A DNA stretch of 64,000 nt from Candidatus Latescibacterota bacterium (GTDB taxonomy: Bacteria > JAAXHH01), in NCBI GenBank assembly GCA_022822725.1, contig JAJEAN010000007.1, forward strand, positions 2,057,045 through 2,121,044, in the 5' to 3' direction. Shown here one piece after another: positions 19,504-28,488 of the stretch. The notes below the pieces were generated by a model. The model was not told the DNA's origin. It saw nothing but the letters and a program-made list of their open reading frames with translations, and made no database searches. Position 1 is the first letter of the stretch; every line of letters starts with the position of its first letter. Made by a program: the position numbers and the translations under genes.

Positions 19504-20538
19504 TCATCTCCTGAACCGCTCCAGTTTCCGCTTCAATCCCGGACGCTCGAGTACTTCCCGGTTGACCACGTAGGGCGGTTCTTCTCCCCGGGAGACGGCC
19601 AGGGCCGCCTTCATGCAGTCGTGTCCGATATCGCGAAACAGCTCGTAGGTCCAGCACGAAGCGTGAGGCGCCAGGATGACGTTCGGCAGGGACAGCAGCG
19701 GGTCGTCGGCGTCCGGCGGTTCCTGCTCGAAGACGTCAATGGCCGCGCCCGCGATCCAGCCTTCCTGCAACGCCTGCTCCAGTGCTTTCTGGTCGACGAT
19801 GGCGCCACGCGCCGTGTTGACCAGGTAGGCGTCCTCCCTCATCATGCGCAGTTCCCTCGCGCCGATCAGGTACCGGGTGTGCGCGTTCAACGGACAGTGG
19901 ATGGTAACGAACGTGCTGCGCCTGAGCAAGATCTCCAGGTCCACCAGCGTAACGCCCAGTTGCGCGGCCTCCGCCGCGGTCACCGCCGGGTCGGATACGA
20001 GGATCTCGGACGGCTCGAAAGGCGCCAGCATGCGCACCACCTCGCGGCCGATCATGCCCATGCCGATGAGGCCGACCACGCGGCCCCGGATCTCGCATCC
20101 CATGTGATCGAACCGGATATCCCAGTCGTCCTTCCGTACGATGGCGTCCTTGATCGTTACCCGGTGGCAGAGACCGAGCATGAGGGCCATCGTGGCGCTG
20201 GCCACGGGTTTGCGCGTGGCCTCCGGCGTGATCGTTACCATGACGTCCGCTTCCGTTGCGGCGTCCATATCGATCATGTCGTAGCCCACGCCCGTCCGGG
20301 CGATCAGCGCCAGGCGCCCGGCCCCGGCAAAGGAGTCCTGCGTGTAAGGTTGACCCATGGATATCACCGCGTCGAAATCCTCTAGCTGATCCGGGGTGAC
20401 GGGGCGCCGGTCCTCTTCCAGGAACGCATGGAAGACCCCGGCTTCGTCCAGCAGTTCGACGCCGAAGTCTTCGAACACCACCCCGCCGTCGGGGCTCAGC
20501 AGGTCGGCGACCAGGGCTACGCGGAAATCATGGGGCAT
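19504..20538 (-). CDS. D-isomer-specific 2-hydroxyacid dehydrogenase
   Basis: This 344-residue enzyme has the NAD-binding motif GLIGMGMIGREVVRML and the catalytic triad of the family: Arg in NTARGAIVD, Glu in DVFEQEPPDADDPL and His in LAPHASCWT. An N-terminal extension (DGGVVFEDFGVELLDEAG) replaces the usual short start. It resembles CtBP/phosphoglycerate dehydrogenase-type proteins; the substrate is unknown. It starts 18 bp after the OPT-like transporter gene and is likely co-transcribed with it. Confidence 0.87.
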   Translation of the reverse strand: MPHDFRVALVADLLSPDGGVVFEDFGVELLDEAGVFHAFLEEDRRPVTPDQLEDFDAVISMGQPYTQDSFAGAGRLALIARTGVGYDMIDMDAATEADVMVTITPEATRKPVASATMALMLGLCHRVTIKDAIVRKDDWDIRFDHMGCEIRGRVVGLIGMGMIGREVVRMLAPFEPSEILVSDPAVTAAEAAQLGVTLVDLEILLRRSTFVTIHCPLNAHTRYLIGARELRMMREDAYLVNTARGAIVDQKALEQALQEGWIAGAAIDVFEQEPPDADDPLLSLPNVILAPHASCWTYELFRDIGHDCMKAALAVSRGEEPPYVVNREVLERPGLKRKLERFRR

Positions 20539-20556
20539 GGAACAGGTTCCTGGGCG

Positions 20557-22626
20557 TCAAAACAGGATCTGGGACGTGGACTTGGCGATCAGAACCAGGG
20601 AAACGGCGGCCATGCCGATCAGTCCCAGGCCGCACCCGTATCCGGCGAGGATGACAGGCGCGTAGGCGCGCCACCTTTTTTCTCCGTATCGCCGTCCGAA
20701 ATAGAACCGGCCCAGCATGGCACCGATGAACGTGGGCAGCGTGTAGTGTATCCAGGCGCCCGTACCCAGTCCGGCCACCAGGCCGTAGAACAGCAGCGGC
20801 GGCGCCTTGAGCAGGCTCAGGACCCCGTAAAGGGCCACGGTGAACCCCATCCCGGCGCCGATGTACTCCCACTTGATCAGTTGCCCGATCACATCCGATC
20901 CACCCGGCAGGGTAGACTTGATCCAGATCGTTTCCATCGTCGCCTGCAGCGGCCACATCTTTTCGACGAAGGGATAGGCCGCGGACGGAATGGGCGCGAG
21001 CTTCCAGATCAGGGCATAGAACAGGAAACTGAACACGATGAGCAGCAACAGGCTCAATATATACAGTTTTACCAGGCTTGGAAATCGCGTTCGAGTGAGT
21101 TCCAGCTGCCGGAAGGTCGATACGACACCGCTGTGATCGAAGAGCGGGACCGGGGCGAACCAGATGGCCACGCCCTTGTAGCCCGACAGGTAGAAGGAAC
21201 CCTCCCTCGCGTAGGGGAAGGATGATCCGTAGGGCGAGCCCGTGAGGCCGATCATGCGCGCGCCGATGTAGGAAAAGAAGGGCGTCCACAGGAACCCGAA
21301 TACCAGGGAGATCCATACCGGGAACGAGGGTTCGAGATAGTAGACCAGGAGAATGAAGCACAGGGTCGAAACCACCCAGAGCGCGATGGGGATGGGCAGC
21401 CTGAAATCGCCCCGGTCCGGCGGCGGCCGGCGGGGTCCCCGGGCGCCGGACGCGCCGTCCGGGTCTCGCCTCAGGGCACGTGCGAAGGCCACGAGGCCGA
21501 TCAGGCCGATGACCAGTGAAGTACCGATAGAGGAAAAACTCAGCCAGAAATCTATGGTATTGTTGATGGAGGTGGGGATGGTACTCATCCCTGGCGCCCA
21601 GCTGTGCAACAGGCCGAAGTGGTAGAGGGTCGGATTGGCGATGAAGGTGACCACGAAGGAACTGATAAAGGTGCCGACGACGATCCAGAAGGGCAGGACG
21701 AAACCCACCAGGAGCGTGGCCATGTCCGTGCCAATACCGATGGGCGACGCAGGCAGCACGTCCCTTACCCGCGGCGTGAAGTCCGCGAAGGGAATGGGGA
21801 AGACTTCGACCCCCTTGGTCAGCACCACGCCCGATACCGTCGGGACGACGACGTAGAGAATGCCCCAACCCAGGCCGATCATGGCGCCGACGGTAAAAAG
21901 TCGCCATCGCCAGGTCTCTTCGCCCGCCGAAGATTCCGCCAGCGCGGTGGCGCCTGCGGCCTGCACGGGCGCCAGGGGAAAGGGCAGGCGTTCGGTGTCC
22001 GCCGTGATGCGGAAGAGCACGTATCCCAGCGAAATGGCGTTGACCAGGCCGAGGATGGACACGAGGATGGCCAGCAGGATGGGTTCCAGCCACTCCATGG
22101 AGAAGAGGGTCCGGGTGATCAGGGAATCGGAACCCCGGGGCGGCGATACCCACTGGGGCAGAAGCTGGGCCAGGCCGTCCGCCTGGGGGGACTGGATCAG
22201 ATACTGGAACCAGATCATCTTGGCGAAAGGCGCGCCGTGCACCGATGATCCGGCGGCCATGCCGCTGGCGCCCAGTCCCGTTGCCGCCAGACCGGCGGCG
22301 AGCCAGTAGAGGATGATGGCTTCCTGGGGCTTCAGCTTGATGAACAGGCGCTTCCCGATCTCGATGAACATGATAATGGTGACCCATTCTGCGGCGCCCG
22401 CGAAACTCTTTCCGGTCACCAGTTCCAGGTAGATCGCCCCCGGGAGCATGACCAGCCCGACGAAGAAGGCGGCCCAGATGATCCGACCGCTGAACCCGTC
22501 CTCGTAGGGCAGGCTGTCCGGCACGATCTGCCACCGGTCGTCCTGCCCGGTGTCCGTCGCGTCCGGTGCCCGCTGTTCCTGCTGTTCCCGCTGATCCCGC
22601 TGTTCCCGGCTGGAATGATCACTCAT
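20557..22626 (-). CDS. OPT-like (DUF6785-type) multi-pass membrane transporter, copy 1
   Basis: This 689-residue protein has about 14-16 hydrophobic segments and the layout of OPT-like DUF6784/DUF6785 proteins: LPFPLAPVQAAGATA after the first third, IVVGTFISSFVVTF, and the C-terminal NPTLYHFG and SGYKG regions. It has a Gln/Arg-rich cytosolic N-terminus (REQRDQREQQEQRAP) encoded by a short DNA repeat. OPT relatives carry peptides or metal chelates, but no substrate is known for this branch. The cluster context (amidohydrolase, dehydrogenases) suggests organic-compound uptake. Two paralogues occur at 28489 and 37485. Confidence 0.8.
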   Translation of the reverse strand: MSDHSSREQRDQREQQEQRAPDATDTGQDDRWQIVPDSLPYEDGFSGRIIWAAFFVGLVMLPGAIYLELVTGKSFAGAAEWVTIIMFIEIGKRLFIKLKPQEAIILYWLAAGLAATGLGASGMAAGSSVHGAPFAKMIWFQYLIQSPQADGLAQLLPQWVSPPRGSDSLITRTLFSMEWLEPILLAILVSILGLVNAISLGYVLFRITADTERLPFPLAPVQAAGATALAESSAGEETWRWRLFTVGAMIGLGWGILYVVVPTVSGVVLTKGVEVFPIPFADFTPRVRDVLPASPIGIGTDMATLLVGFVLPFWIVVGTFISSFVVTFIANPTLYHFGLLHSWAPGMSTIPTSINNTIDFWLSFSSIGTSLVIGLIGLVAFARALRRDPDGASGARGPRRPPPDRGDFRLPIPIALWVVSTLCFILLVYYLEPSFPVWISLVFGFLWTPFFSYIGARMIGLTGSPYGSSFPYAREGSFYLSGYKGVAIWFAPVPLFDHSGVVSTFRQLELTRTRFPSLVKLYILSLLLLIVFSFLFYALIWKLAPIPSAAYPFVEKMWPLQATMETIWIKSTLPGGSDVIGQLIKWEYIGAGMGFTVALYGVLSLLKAPPLLFYGLVAGLGTGAWIHYTLPTFIGAMLGRFYFGRRYGEKRWRAYAPVILAGYGCGLGLIGMAAVSLVLIAKSTSQILF

Positions 22627-22662
22627 CTGCTTGCCCGGCCCCTTGTTCCCTCTTACATCCGT

Positions 22663-22701
22663 TTACTCGGTCCTGTTGCTCGGTCCTGTTACTCGGTCCT
22701 G
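22663..22701. repeat. Stop-anchored 13-bp tandem repeat, three copies
   Basis: TTACTCGGTCCTG occurs at 22663-22675, as TTGCTCGGTCCTG at 22676-22688 and again as TTACTCGGTCCTG at 22689-22701, exactly in tandem. The last copy contains the complement of the TAA stop of the amidohydrolase gene (22689-22691). The outer copy re-creates a TAA in another frame. It lies in the 62-bp spacer before the OPT-like gene. Confidence 0.9.
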
Positions 22702-23846
22702 ATATAGTCGCCTGCCGTGTCCCAGTCCGGCCGCGTCAGGCCGTTCAGGTCCCAGACCACCTCTCCGGCCCGCACCGTCAGCAGGCACCGCAGCCGCCGG
22801 TCGCCGCGCATACGGGCCAGACCCGAATCGACGAAACCGAATTCCCCATATTCCAGTTCCAGCACGGCGACGTCCGCCTCCGCGCCGATGCTCAGCGTAC
22901 CCAGTTCGGGGCGACGGATGGCGCGGGCGGCGTTTCGCGTGGAGCGCATGACTACGTCCTCCAGGGTCATGCCCATGTTCAGGCATTTCGACATGGTCGT
23001 GTTCATGCTCGTGTTCGGCATCAGTGCACTGTACTTGTGGAGGTCCGTGCTGACCGTATCCGGCAGGAAGCCCTGTTCGATGGCCGGCACGGCGATGCGG
23101 AACCAGAAGCTGCCGCCGCCGTGGCCCAGGTCGAACAGGATGCCCTTGTCCCGCGCCTCCCGGACGTAGTCATTCACCCGGCCGCGCTCGTCCAGCAGGG
23201 GAATGTGCTGCGCGTAGAGATGCGTATGTATGTCGCCGGGACTCAGTTTCTTCAGCAGCAGGTCCCGGTAGCTTCGGGTCGGCTTCGGCGCGAAATCGAT
23301 CATGGCGAGGGTGCCGCTTCGCCGGGCCGCCTCGACGGCGCCGTCCACCGCCTCCCAGCCAGGACCGCCGAAATGGGCGGTCTTGGACCCGACCACGTGC
23401 TCCGGGTACCGGCCGATCATGTCCGCGCAGGGTACCGGGTCCATCTCCGATACGTCCTGCTCCACGGCGCCTTCCATGCCGGCGCCTACGATATTGATCA
23501 GGGCCAGCACGCGGGTAATGGATTCGGCGATGACCGTGTCCTTGAAATGCTCGAATTTCTTCCAGCCCGCGCCCCCCGTATCCAGCACCGTGGTCACCCC
23601 GTTGGGGAGCACGTGGGCGTCGGGGAACACCCACCCCCGGTAACCGCCGTACGCGTGCATGTGGATGTCGATCAGGCCGGGCGTGACGTAATGGCCATGG
23701 ACGCGGGCGACCTTTCGGCCGTGTTCCGCCGGGATGTCGTGTTCCACCGCCGCGACCAGCCCGCCGTCGACGGCGACGTCCCGGCTCTCATTGATGCCGT
23801 TCTCCGGATCAATGACGTGCCCACCCTTGATGATCAGATCGTACAT
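22689..23846 (-). CDS. Amidohydrolase/deacetylase-family metallohydrolase
   Basis: This dihydroorotase-like amidohydrolase starts MYDLIIKGGHVIDPENG, with the metal site in GLIDIHMHAYGG and the conserved VTTVLDTGGAGWKKFEHF typical of the EF_0837/AHA_3915 deacetylase group. The stretch FDLGHGGGSFWF and the catalytic Asp region TVSTDLHKY are also present. Members hydrolyse N-acyl amino acids or related amides. The frame extends to 23915, but AGGAGG just upstream of 23846 fixes the start there. The 3' end lies in a 13-bp tandem repeat. Confidence 0.87.
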   Translation of the reverse strand: MYDLIIKGGHVIDPENGINESRDVAVDGGLVAAVEHDIPAEHGRKVARVHGHYVTPGLIDIHMHAYGGYRGWVFPDAHVLPNGVTTVLDTGGAGWKKFEHFKDTVIAESITRVLALINIVGAGMEGAVEQDVSEMDPVPCADMIGRYPEHVVGSKTAHFGGPGWEAVDGAVEAARRSGTLAMIDFAPKPTRSYRDLLLKKLSPGDIHTHLYAQHIPLLDERGRVNDYVREARDKGILFDLGHGGGSFWFRIAVPAIEQGFLPDTVSTDLHKYSALMPNTSMNTTMSKCLNMGMTLEDVVMRSTRNAARAIRRPELGTLSIGAEADVAVLELEYGEFGFVDSGLARMRGDRRLRCLLTVRAGEVVWDLNGLTRPDWDTAGDYIRTE

Positions 23847-23918
23847 CGCCGCTCCTCCTTCATGGCCGCGCCGCGCATCGCTCCGCCGCAGTCGTACATC
23901 GTTATTGCGCTCCACCGA

Positions 23919-26900
23919 CTACAGGGCCGTTTCGCGGTCGAAGGCCTCGATGTCCCGGTACCGCGCCTTTATCGGCTCGGCGAGGGTCCGCCACACGAGA
24001 AACCGCTTCCTCAGTACGGTAAAGAACCGCCGGTTGATCGTCTGCCACTGCGCCAGGTCTCCACTGCGGCGGTGGATCACGATCACGATGCGGTACAGTT
24101 TCTCGTGTAGCACGGGCTCCAGTTCGAGCCGCACGTCCTGGCTGATGGCGAGATCATAAGGCGCCAGCCAGACGGTGGACGCAACGTGATACGTGTCGTA
24201 GGTATCCCCCGGCAACACGTCGAGCGTGGTCCCCTCGGCGACGAAGTCCTCCGCCGAACTGTCTTCATGCGTCTGGAATATGTGGTGCAGGTAACCCGAA
24301 AGCGGCAACGCTTCGGGGACGGTCACCGTGAACGGGAACTCGAAGCACCAGTCGTCTTCTTCGGGCGGCGGGGGCGACCAGCGCCGCGTCACGTCCTCTA
24401 CCGTCATGTCGGCGGCCTTCTTCGCCGGATAGAGGGTGGACAGGAAGACGATGGCCATGACGACCACCGTGGCGTATACGGTCGACAGGGAGGAATAGTT
24501 GAGCGACATGCCGCCCAGGAGGTCCCATTGGGAAAGCCCCATGGTGATGATCTGGCCGGCCAGGTAACCGAATACGGCGCCGAGGGTCGCGAAAACGGCG
24601 GCTTCGGCGATGAACAGGGCGGCCACGTGGTTCGGGGCCAGGCCGACCGCGCTGTACACGCCGATTTCCCGGAAACGTTCGAACACGGCGCCCATCATGG
24701 TGTTCAACACCAGGAACGCCGCGATGAGCACCGGGATGATCAGGTTGGCCAGGCCCGAAACCGAAGTGGCGCCCAGTGAGCTGTAAACCCTCACCTCGTC
24801 TTCCATGCCGACGAACACGGCCAGGAGTACGCGCGACATGAAGGCCTCCACGGAATCGCGGAGCTGGTCGCCGTCGGCGAATCCCGCGATGGCCACGGAC
24901 CGCGTGGACCCGTTAAGGTCGAGGGTCTGCCGATAGGGCAAGACCAGCACGTTCCGGGACGGCAGGTGCTCAGAGGCCTGAATGGTGGACATGAACACTT
25001 CAATGTCCATATCGGTAAAGGACCGTGTCATGGAGAAACTGGCGGGCATGATGCTTTCGTCGTCCATGTCCCGATAGGCGTCGAACCCTTCGGAATCGAG
25101 CAGGCCGATCACGGTATAGCGCCCTCCGAGGATCTCCACTTCCGCCGTGCCCACGTCCTCCGGCCCCACGTTCAACCGCTCGGCCAGTTCCGTGGGCAGC
25201 AGGCAGGCCGCCCTTTCGCCCGGGGCGAACCACCGTCCGCCCGGCAGCAGGTAGCGGTCCAGGCCGGTGATGGCCGGTTCGCCGGCGTGAAGTCCCAGTA
25301 AGGACTGTACCGTGGTGGCGGTCCCTTTGTCCGGCGCGCGCAGATCGATATAGGGACTGGTCATGTCCTCCGGCTCGTACCACGACCGGGGTACCACGTC
25401 CGCCTGGCCTTCGAAGGCGTTTTCCACGTAGGGCAGGAAGGACGTGGGCAGGGAGTGCCAGGACAGGCTGCGCATGAGGACGCCGTCGTACGGCGGGGTG
25501 TTCTCACGTTCCAGCGTATAGAACTGGATGCCGGTCCTGAAGGAAGTGAAGGACAGCACGGTGAAGGTCAGCAGGGTCAGCGTGACCGCGGTCAGCGCCG
25601 TGCGCATCTTCCGCTTGCGCAGGTTCGATATTCCCAGGGAAATGGCCACCGCCGTGGCGCTCAGCCGGCCGATGTCCGCCTCGTGGAGTCCGGCCGCCGA
25701 CCGGGTCAGGTTCTTCATTTCGGTGTCGAACCGGGTCACGATCATGGTGATGATGATCAGCGCCATCGCCAGGATGATGAAGGCGAGAAAGACCATGTAC
25801 GGCGTCAGGCTGAGTTGAAAGGCCGGGTGCACGTTCTGCAACAGCATGAAGACCGCCGCGAAGATGACGCCCACCGACGCCAGCCGCTTCCGGATGTCCG
25901 TGAAACCGAAGAAAAGCCGTTCGAGGAAGAAGCAAAAGGGGACCAGCAGCATGAAGTAGAACACGATGCCGTCCACCGTGTCGTCCGCGGCGTACCGCAC
26001 GTCGGGATAGGCCCGTGCCTCGTAACCCCACGCCTCTCTCGACTGTGCGGCGAAGGCGTCGTAACGGCGGTTTTCCAGGGCTTCCCGGGCGGCCCGAAGC
26101 GCCTGTGTGCTTTCCTCGTGGAGTTCGGCGGCCCGGGCGTTGGTCACGCCGTGGTCCTCCAGTTTCATCAGGCGGGCCCGGTTGAGCGACCACAGGTCCA
26201 GGGCGCTCTGGAAGAAGGGGTAGGGGATCAGGCCCTGGTCCGCCGTGAATCCGCGTCCCTGGGCCAGGGCCATGACGTCGTCGGTGATACTTTCCGGCGG
26301 TTCATCGAGCCACGCTCCGGGCGTATTGGTCAGCAGGTACTTGACCCCCCTGGGGCCGGAGCTCATGAACATCTTGACCCGGTCCTCGGGCCTGGCGAAG
26401 ACCACCGCGGCATTGGTCATCCAGTTGCCGAAGAAGCTCTGGTCTTCCACGAAGGCCGCGCCGTACTTTCGCAGCGGGCTGTTGTCCCGGCCGAGTACGG
26501 TCAGGTTGTCGAGGGCGACGAAGACGCCGGGGTCCACGATATCGAAAAGGTTGATTTCCTCGCAGGGGAAGAGGACCTGGATAGTATTGTTCACCTTGGA
26601 GGAGTTCGGCACCGCCAGGGGAAAGGTGGCGTTGCCCTCTTCACCCAGGTCCGGGGCGTACACGATCCGGCCGTCGGCGCCCAATCCGTAGCTGCGCAGT
26701 TCCGTCGGTCCCGGGGGGAACCGGACCATGGACATCCGGAAATGCCCCATCGAGTCGGCGTGGGTCACCATGAACCCCCGCACGCCGCTGTGGCTCTGAT
26801 ACCCGGGCTCGTAGACGACCAGGGCGTCGGGAACGGGGGTATTGGGCTTGAAGAAATCCACCGTGCGGTCGAATTCGAGGACCCGGCCTTCGATGTCGCG

Positions 26901-28487
26901 GCCTTCGTCCTTGAGCCGTATCGATTCGTCCACGTCGAAGGCCTCGGGATCGGACAGCATGGCGGGAAGCAGGGTGCCGAGCGACCGGATCTGCCGGACC
27001 AGGTTGGGGAAATCGACATGCTCGATCCGGTCCTTCGGGGTATCGATGAGCAGCCGGTTGTCGTTCACCGTGGCGAAGGTCATGCCGTGCAGCCCTGCGA
27101 GCGTGACCATCTCGTGGTCGAAGGCGGGGCCGGCGGGCATGAAGCTCTCCTGCGACCGGAGCGGGTGCGTCAGCGTGTTGAGGTAGGGCGTCCGGCTTTC
27201 CTCTCCATCGTGGACCCCGGCCTTGCGCGCGTAATTCAGATACCGGTCCGCGTAGGGTTCGTAGAGAATGTCCAGGTTCGAGGTGAAGAAGATGAAATCG
27301 CCATAGCTGAACAGGCCGACCTGGTCCGCCCTGCTGGTGAGGTCCAGGCCCAGGAACAGGTCGAAGGGGATCCGGTCCTCCTCGGGTATGCGTTCCAGGA
27401 AGAACTCGTCCTTCCGCTGGTGCCGGTCCAGGAAGTCGTTTACGCCCTGCAGCCCGTGGAAATGGGCGGACGTGGCCAGGAACAGCACGGAGTAACCCGG
27501 CGGATGGGCCCGGAGCACGTCGATCAGCTCCAGCATGGCGGCGATGCCCCCCGCGCTCTCGGCGCCCGGCGCCAGTCCGGGTACGACCGACATGGCGTCG
27601 TAGAACGCCGAAAGCACGACGGTCCGGTCTTTCCATTTCTCCGTGCCGTCGCCCCCGGGCAGCGGTTCGTCCCGGCCCGGTATCCACCCCATGACGTTCC
27701 AGGTCTCAGCCCGTTCCCACGTCATGCGTCCCCTGATCGTCACTTCGGCCCCGCCGGACCGCGCGGCCGCCAGGACCGCGGCGGCATGGGAGTCCGGGAC
27801 CCAGAAGCGCGGCACGTCGGCGGGTACGTCCAGGATCTTGCGCTGGGCCTGGTTGTTGGTCACTGCGCCGGGACCGTTATCATAGAAAAGTACGGCCTGC
27901 GCGCCCAGCATCCGCGCGTTGAGGTACTGGTCGCGCCCGTCGAAGTCGACCAGGACGATGCTCCCCTCGATCTCTTTTCCGTTAAAGGCCTGGAATTCGC
28001 CCCGCCGGCCGTAGTGCAGGGGGCCCCGGATCCCGTCGGGAAAAGAACTCAGCCGGACCAGGTTGGGCCAGAACTGGTACACCGGTATCTCGGTCTCCAC
28101 GGAGTCGTGCACGGTCAGCGTGAATCCGTGATCGACGGGCGAGGAGACCGTGAAGGTGTCGACGGCTACGTCGGCCAGCCCGCGGGCATGGAAGGCATCG
28201 ACCACGTACTCCATGGCCGTCCGGTTTCCCGGATAGCCGACGACGCGCGACGGGTTCTCGCTCATCGCCCGGACATGGGCCTCCACGCGTTCCCGGGTAA
28301 CGATTTCGGAAACCTCTTCCAGGGACACCGGCGCTTCCTCGAGGGGCCTGGGCGGTACGTCATCGGGAAGGGAGACGATCCTCAGGATCACGTGCTCCGT
28401 CACCCAGGCCGGGCCGGCGACGGCCACGGCGAGGAACAGCAGGACGCCCAGGGAAAGGAAAAAGTAACCGAATATCCGCGAATACAC
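23919..28487 (-). CDS. Giant M28-peptidase-like / FtsX-type permease fusion
   Basis: The 1522-residue protein begins with one transmembrane helix. It is followed by an M28-like extracytoplasmic domain with a protease-associated insert (EGSIVLVDFDGRDQYLNARM, about residue 178). Near residue 294 the peptidase motif reads LSAFYDAMSVVP and then GAESAGGIAAML, where M28 enzymes have His-x-Asp and an Asp-Asn-Ser-Gly site. Near 340 SAHFHGLQG replaces the usual Glu-Glu, so the zinc site looks lost. From about residue 845, several helices and a MacB-like periplasmic domain lead to an FtsX block (IIPVLIAAFLVLNTMMGAVF, REIGVYSAVGL, near 1245) and a cytosolic tail. No ATPase gene is nearby. It starts 1 bp after the upstream OPT-like gene. 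Confidence 0.75.
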   Translation of the reverse strand: MYSRIFGYFFLSLGVLLFLAVAVAGPAWVTEHVILRIVSLPDDVPPRPLEEAPVSLEEVSEIVTRERVEAHVRAMSENPSRVVGYPGNRTAMEYVVDAFHARGLADVAVDTFTVSSPVDHGFTLTVHDSVETEIPVYQFWPNLVRLSSFPDGIRGPLHYGRRGEFQAFNGKEIEGSIVLVDFDGRDQYLNARMLGAQAVLFYDNGPGAVTNNQAQRKILDVPADVPRFWVPDSHAAAVLAAARSGGAEVTIRGRMTWERAETWNVMGWIPGRDEPLPGGDGTEKWKDRTVVLSAFYDAMSVVPGLAPGAESAGGIAAMLELIDVLRAHPPGYSVLFLATSAHFHGLQGVNDFLDRHQRKDEFFLERIPEEDRIPFDLFLGLDLTSRADQVGLFSYGDFIFFTSNLDILYEPYADRYLNYARKAGVHDGEESRTPYLNTLTHPLRSQESFMPAGPAFDHEMVTLAGLHGMTFATVNDNRLLIDTPKDRIEHVDFPNLVRQIRSLGTLLPAMLSDPEAFDVDESIRLKDEGRDIEGRVLEFDRTVDFFKPNTPVPDALVVYEPGYQSHSGVRGFMVTHADSMGHFRMSMVRFPPGPTELRSYGLGADGRIVYAPDLGEEGNATFPLAVPNSSKVNNTIQVLFPCEEINLFDIVDPGVFVALDNLTVLGRDNSPLRKYGAAFVEDQSFFGNWMTNAAVVFARPEDRVKMFMSSGPRGVKYLLTNTPGAWLDEPPESITDDVMALAQGRGFTADQGLIPYPFFQSALDLWSLNRARLMKLEDHGVTNARAAELHEESTQALRAAREALENRRYDAFAAQSREAWGYEARAYPDVRYAADDTVDGIVFYFMLLVPFCFFLERLFFGFTDIRKRLASVGVIFAAVFMLLQNVHPAFQLSLTPYMVFLAFIILAMALIIITMIVTRFDTEMKNLTRSAAGLHEADIGRLSATAVAISLGISNLRKRKMRTALTAVTLTLLTFTVLSFTSFRTGIQFYTLERENTPPYDGVLMRSLSWHSLPTSFLPYVENAFEGQADVVPRSWYEPEDMTSPYIDLRAPDKGTATTVQSLLGLHAGEPAITGLDRYLLPGGRWFAPGERAACLLPTELAERLNVGPEDVGTAEVEILGGRYTVIGLLDSEGFDAYRDMDDESIMPASFSMTRSFTDMDIEVFMSTIQASEHLPSRNVLVLPYRQTLDLNGSTRSVAIAGFADGDQLRDSVEAFMSRVLLAVFVGMEDEVRVYSSLGATSVSGLANLIIPVLIAAFLVLNTMMGAVFERFREIGVYSAVGLAPNHVAALFIAEAAVFATLGAVFGYLAGQIITMGLSQWDLLGGMSLNYSSLSTVYATVVVMAIVFLSTLYPAKKAADMTVEDVTRRWSPPPPEEDDWCFEFPFTVTVPEALPLSGYLHHIFQTHEDSSAEDFVAEGTTLDVLPGDTYDTYHVASTVWLAPYDLAISQDVRLELEPVLHEKLYRIVIVIHRRSGDLAQWQTINRRFFTVLRKRFLVWRTLAEPIKARYRDIEAFDRETAL

Positions 28488-28488
28488 G

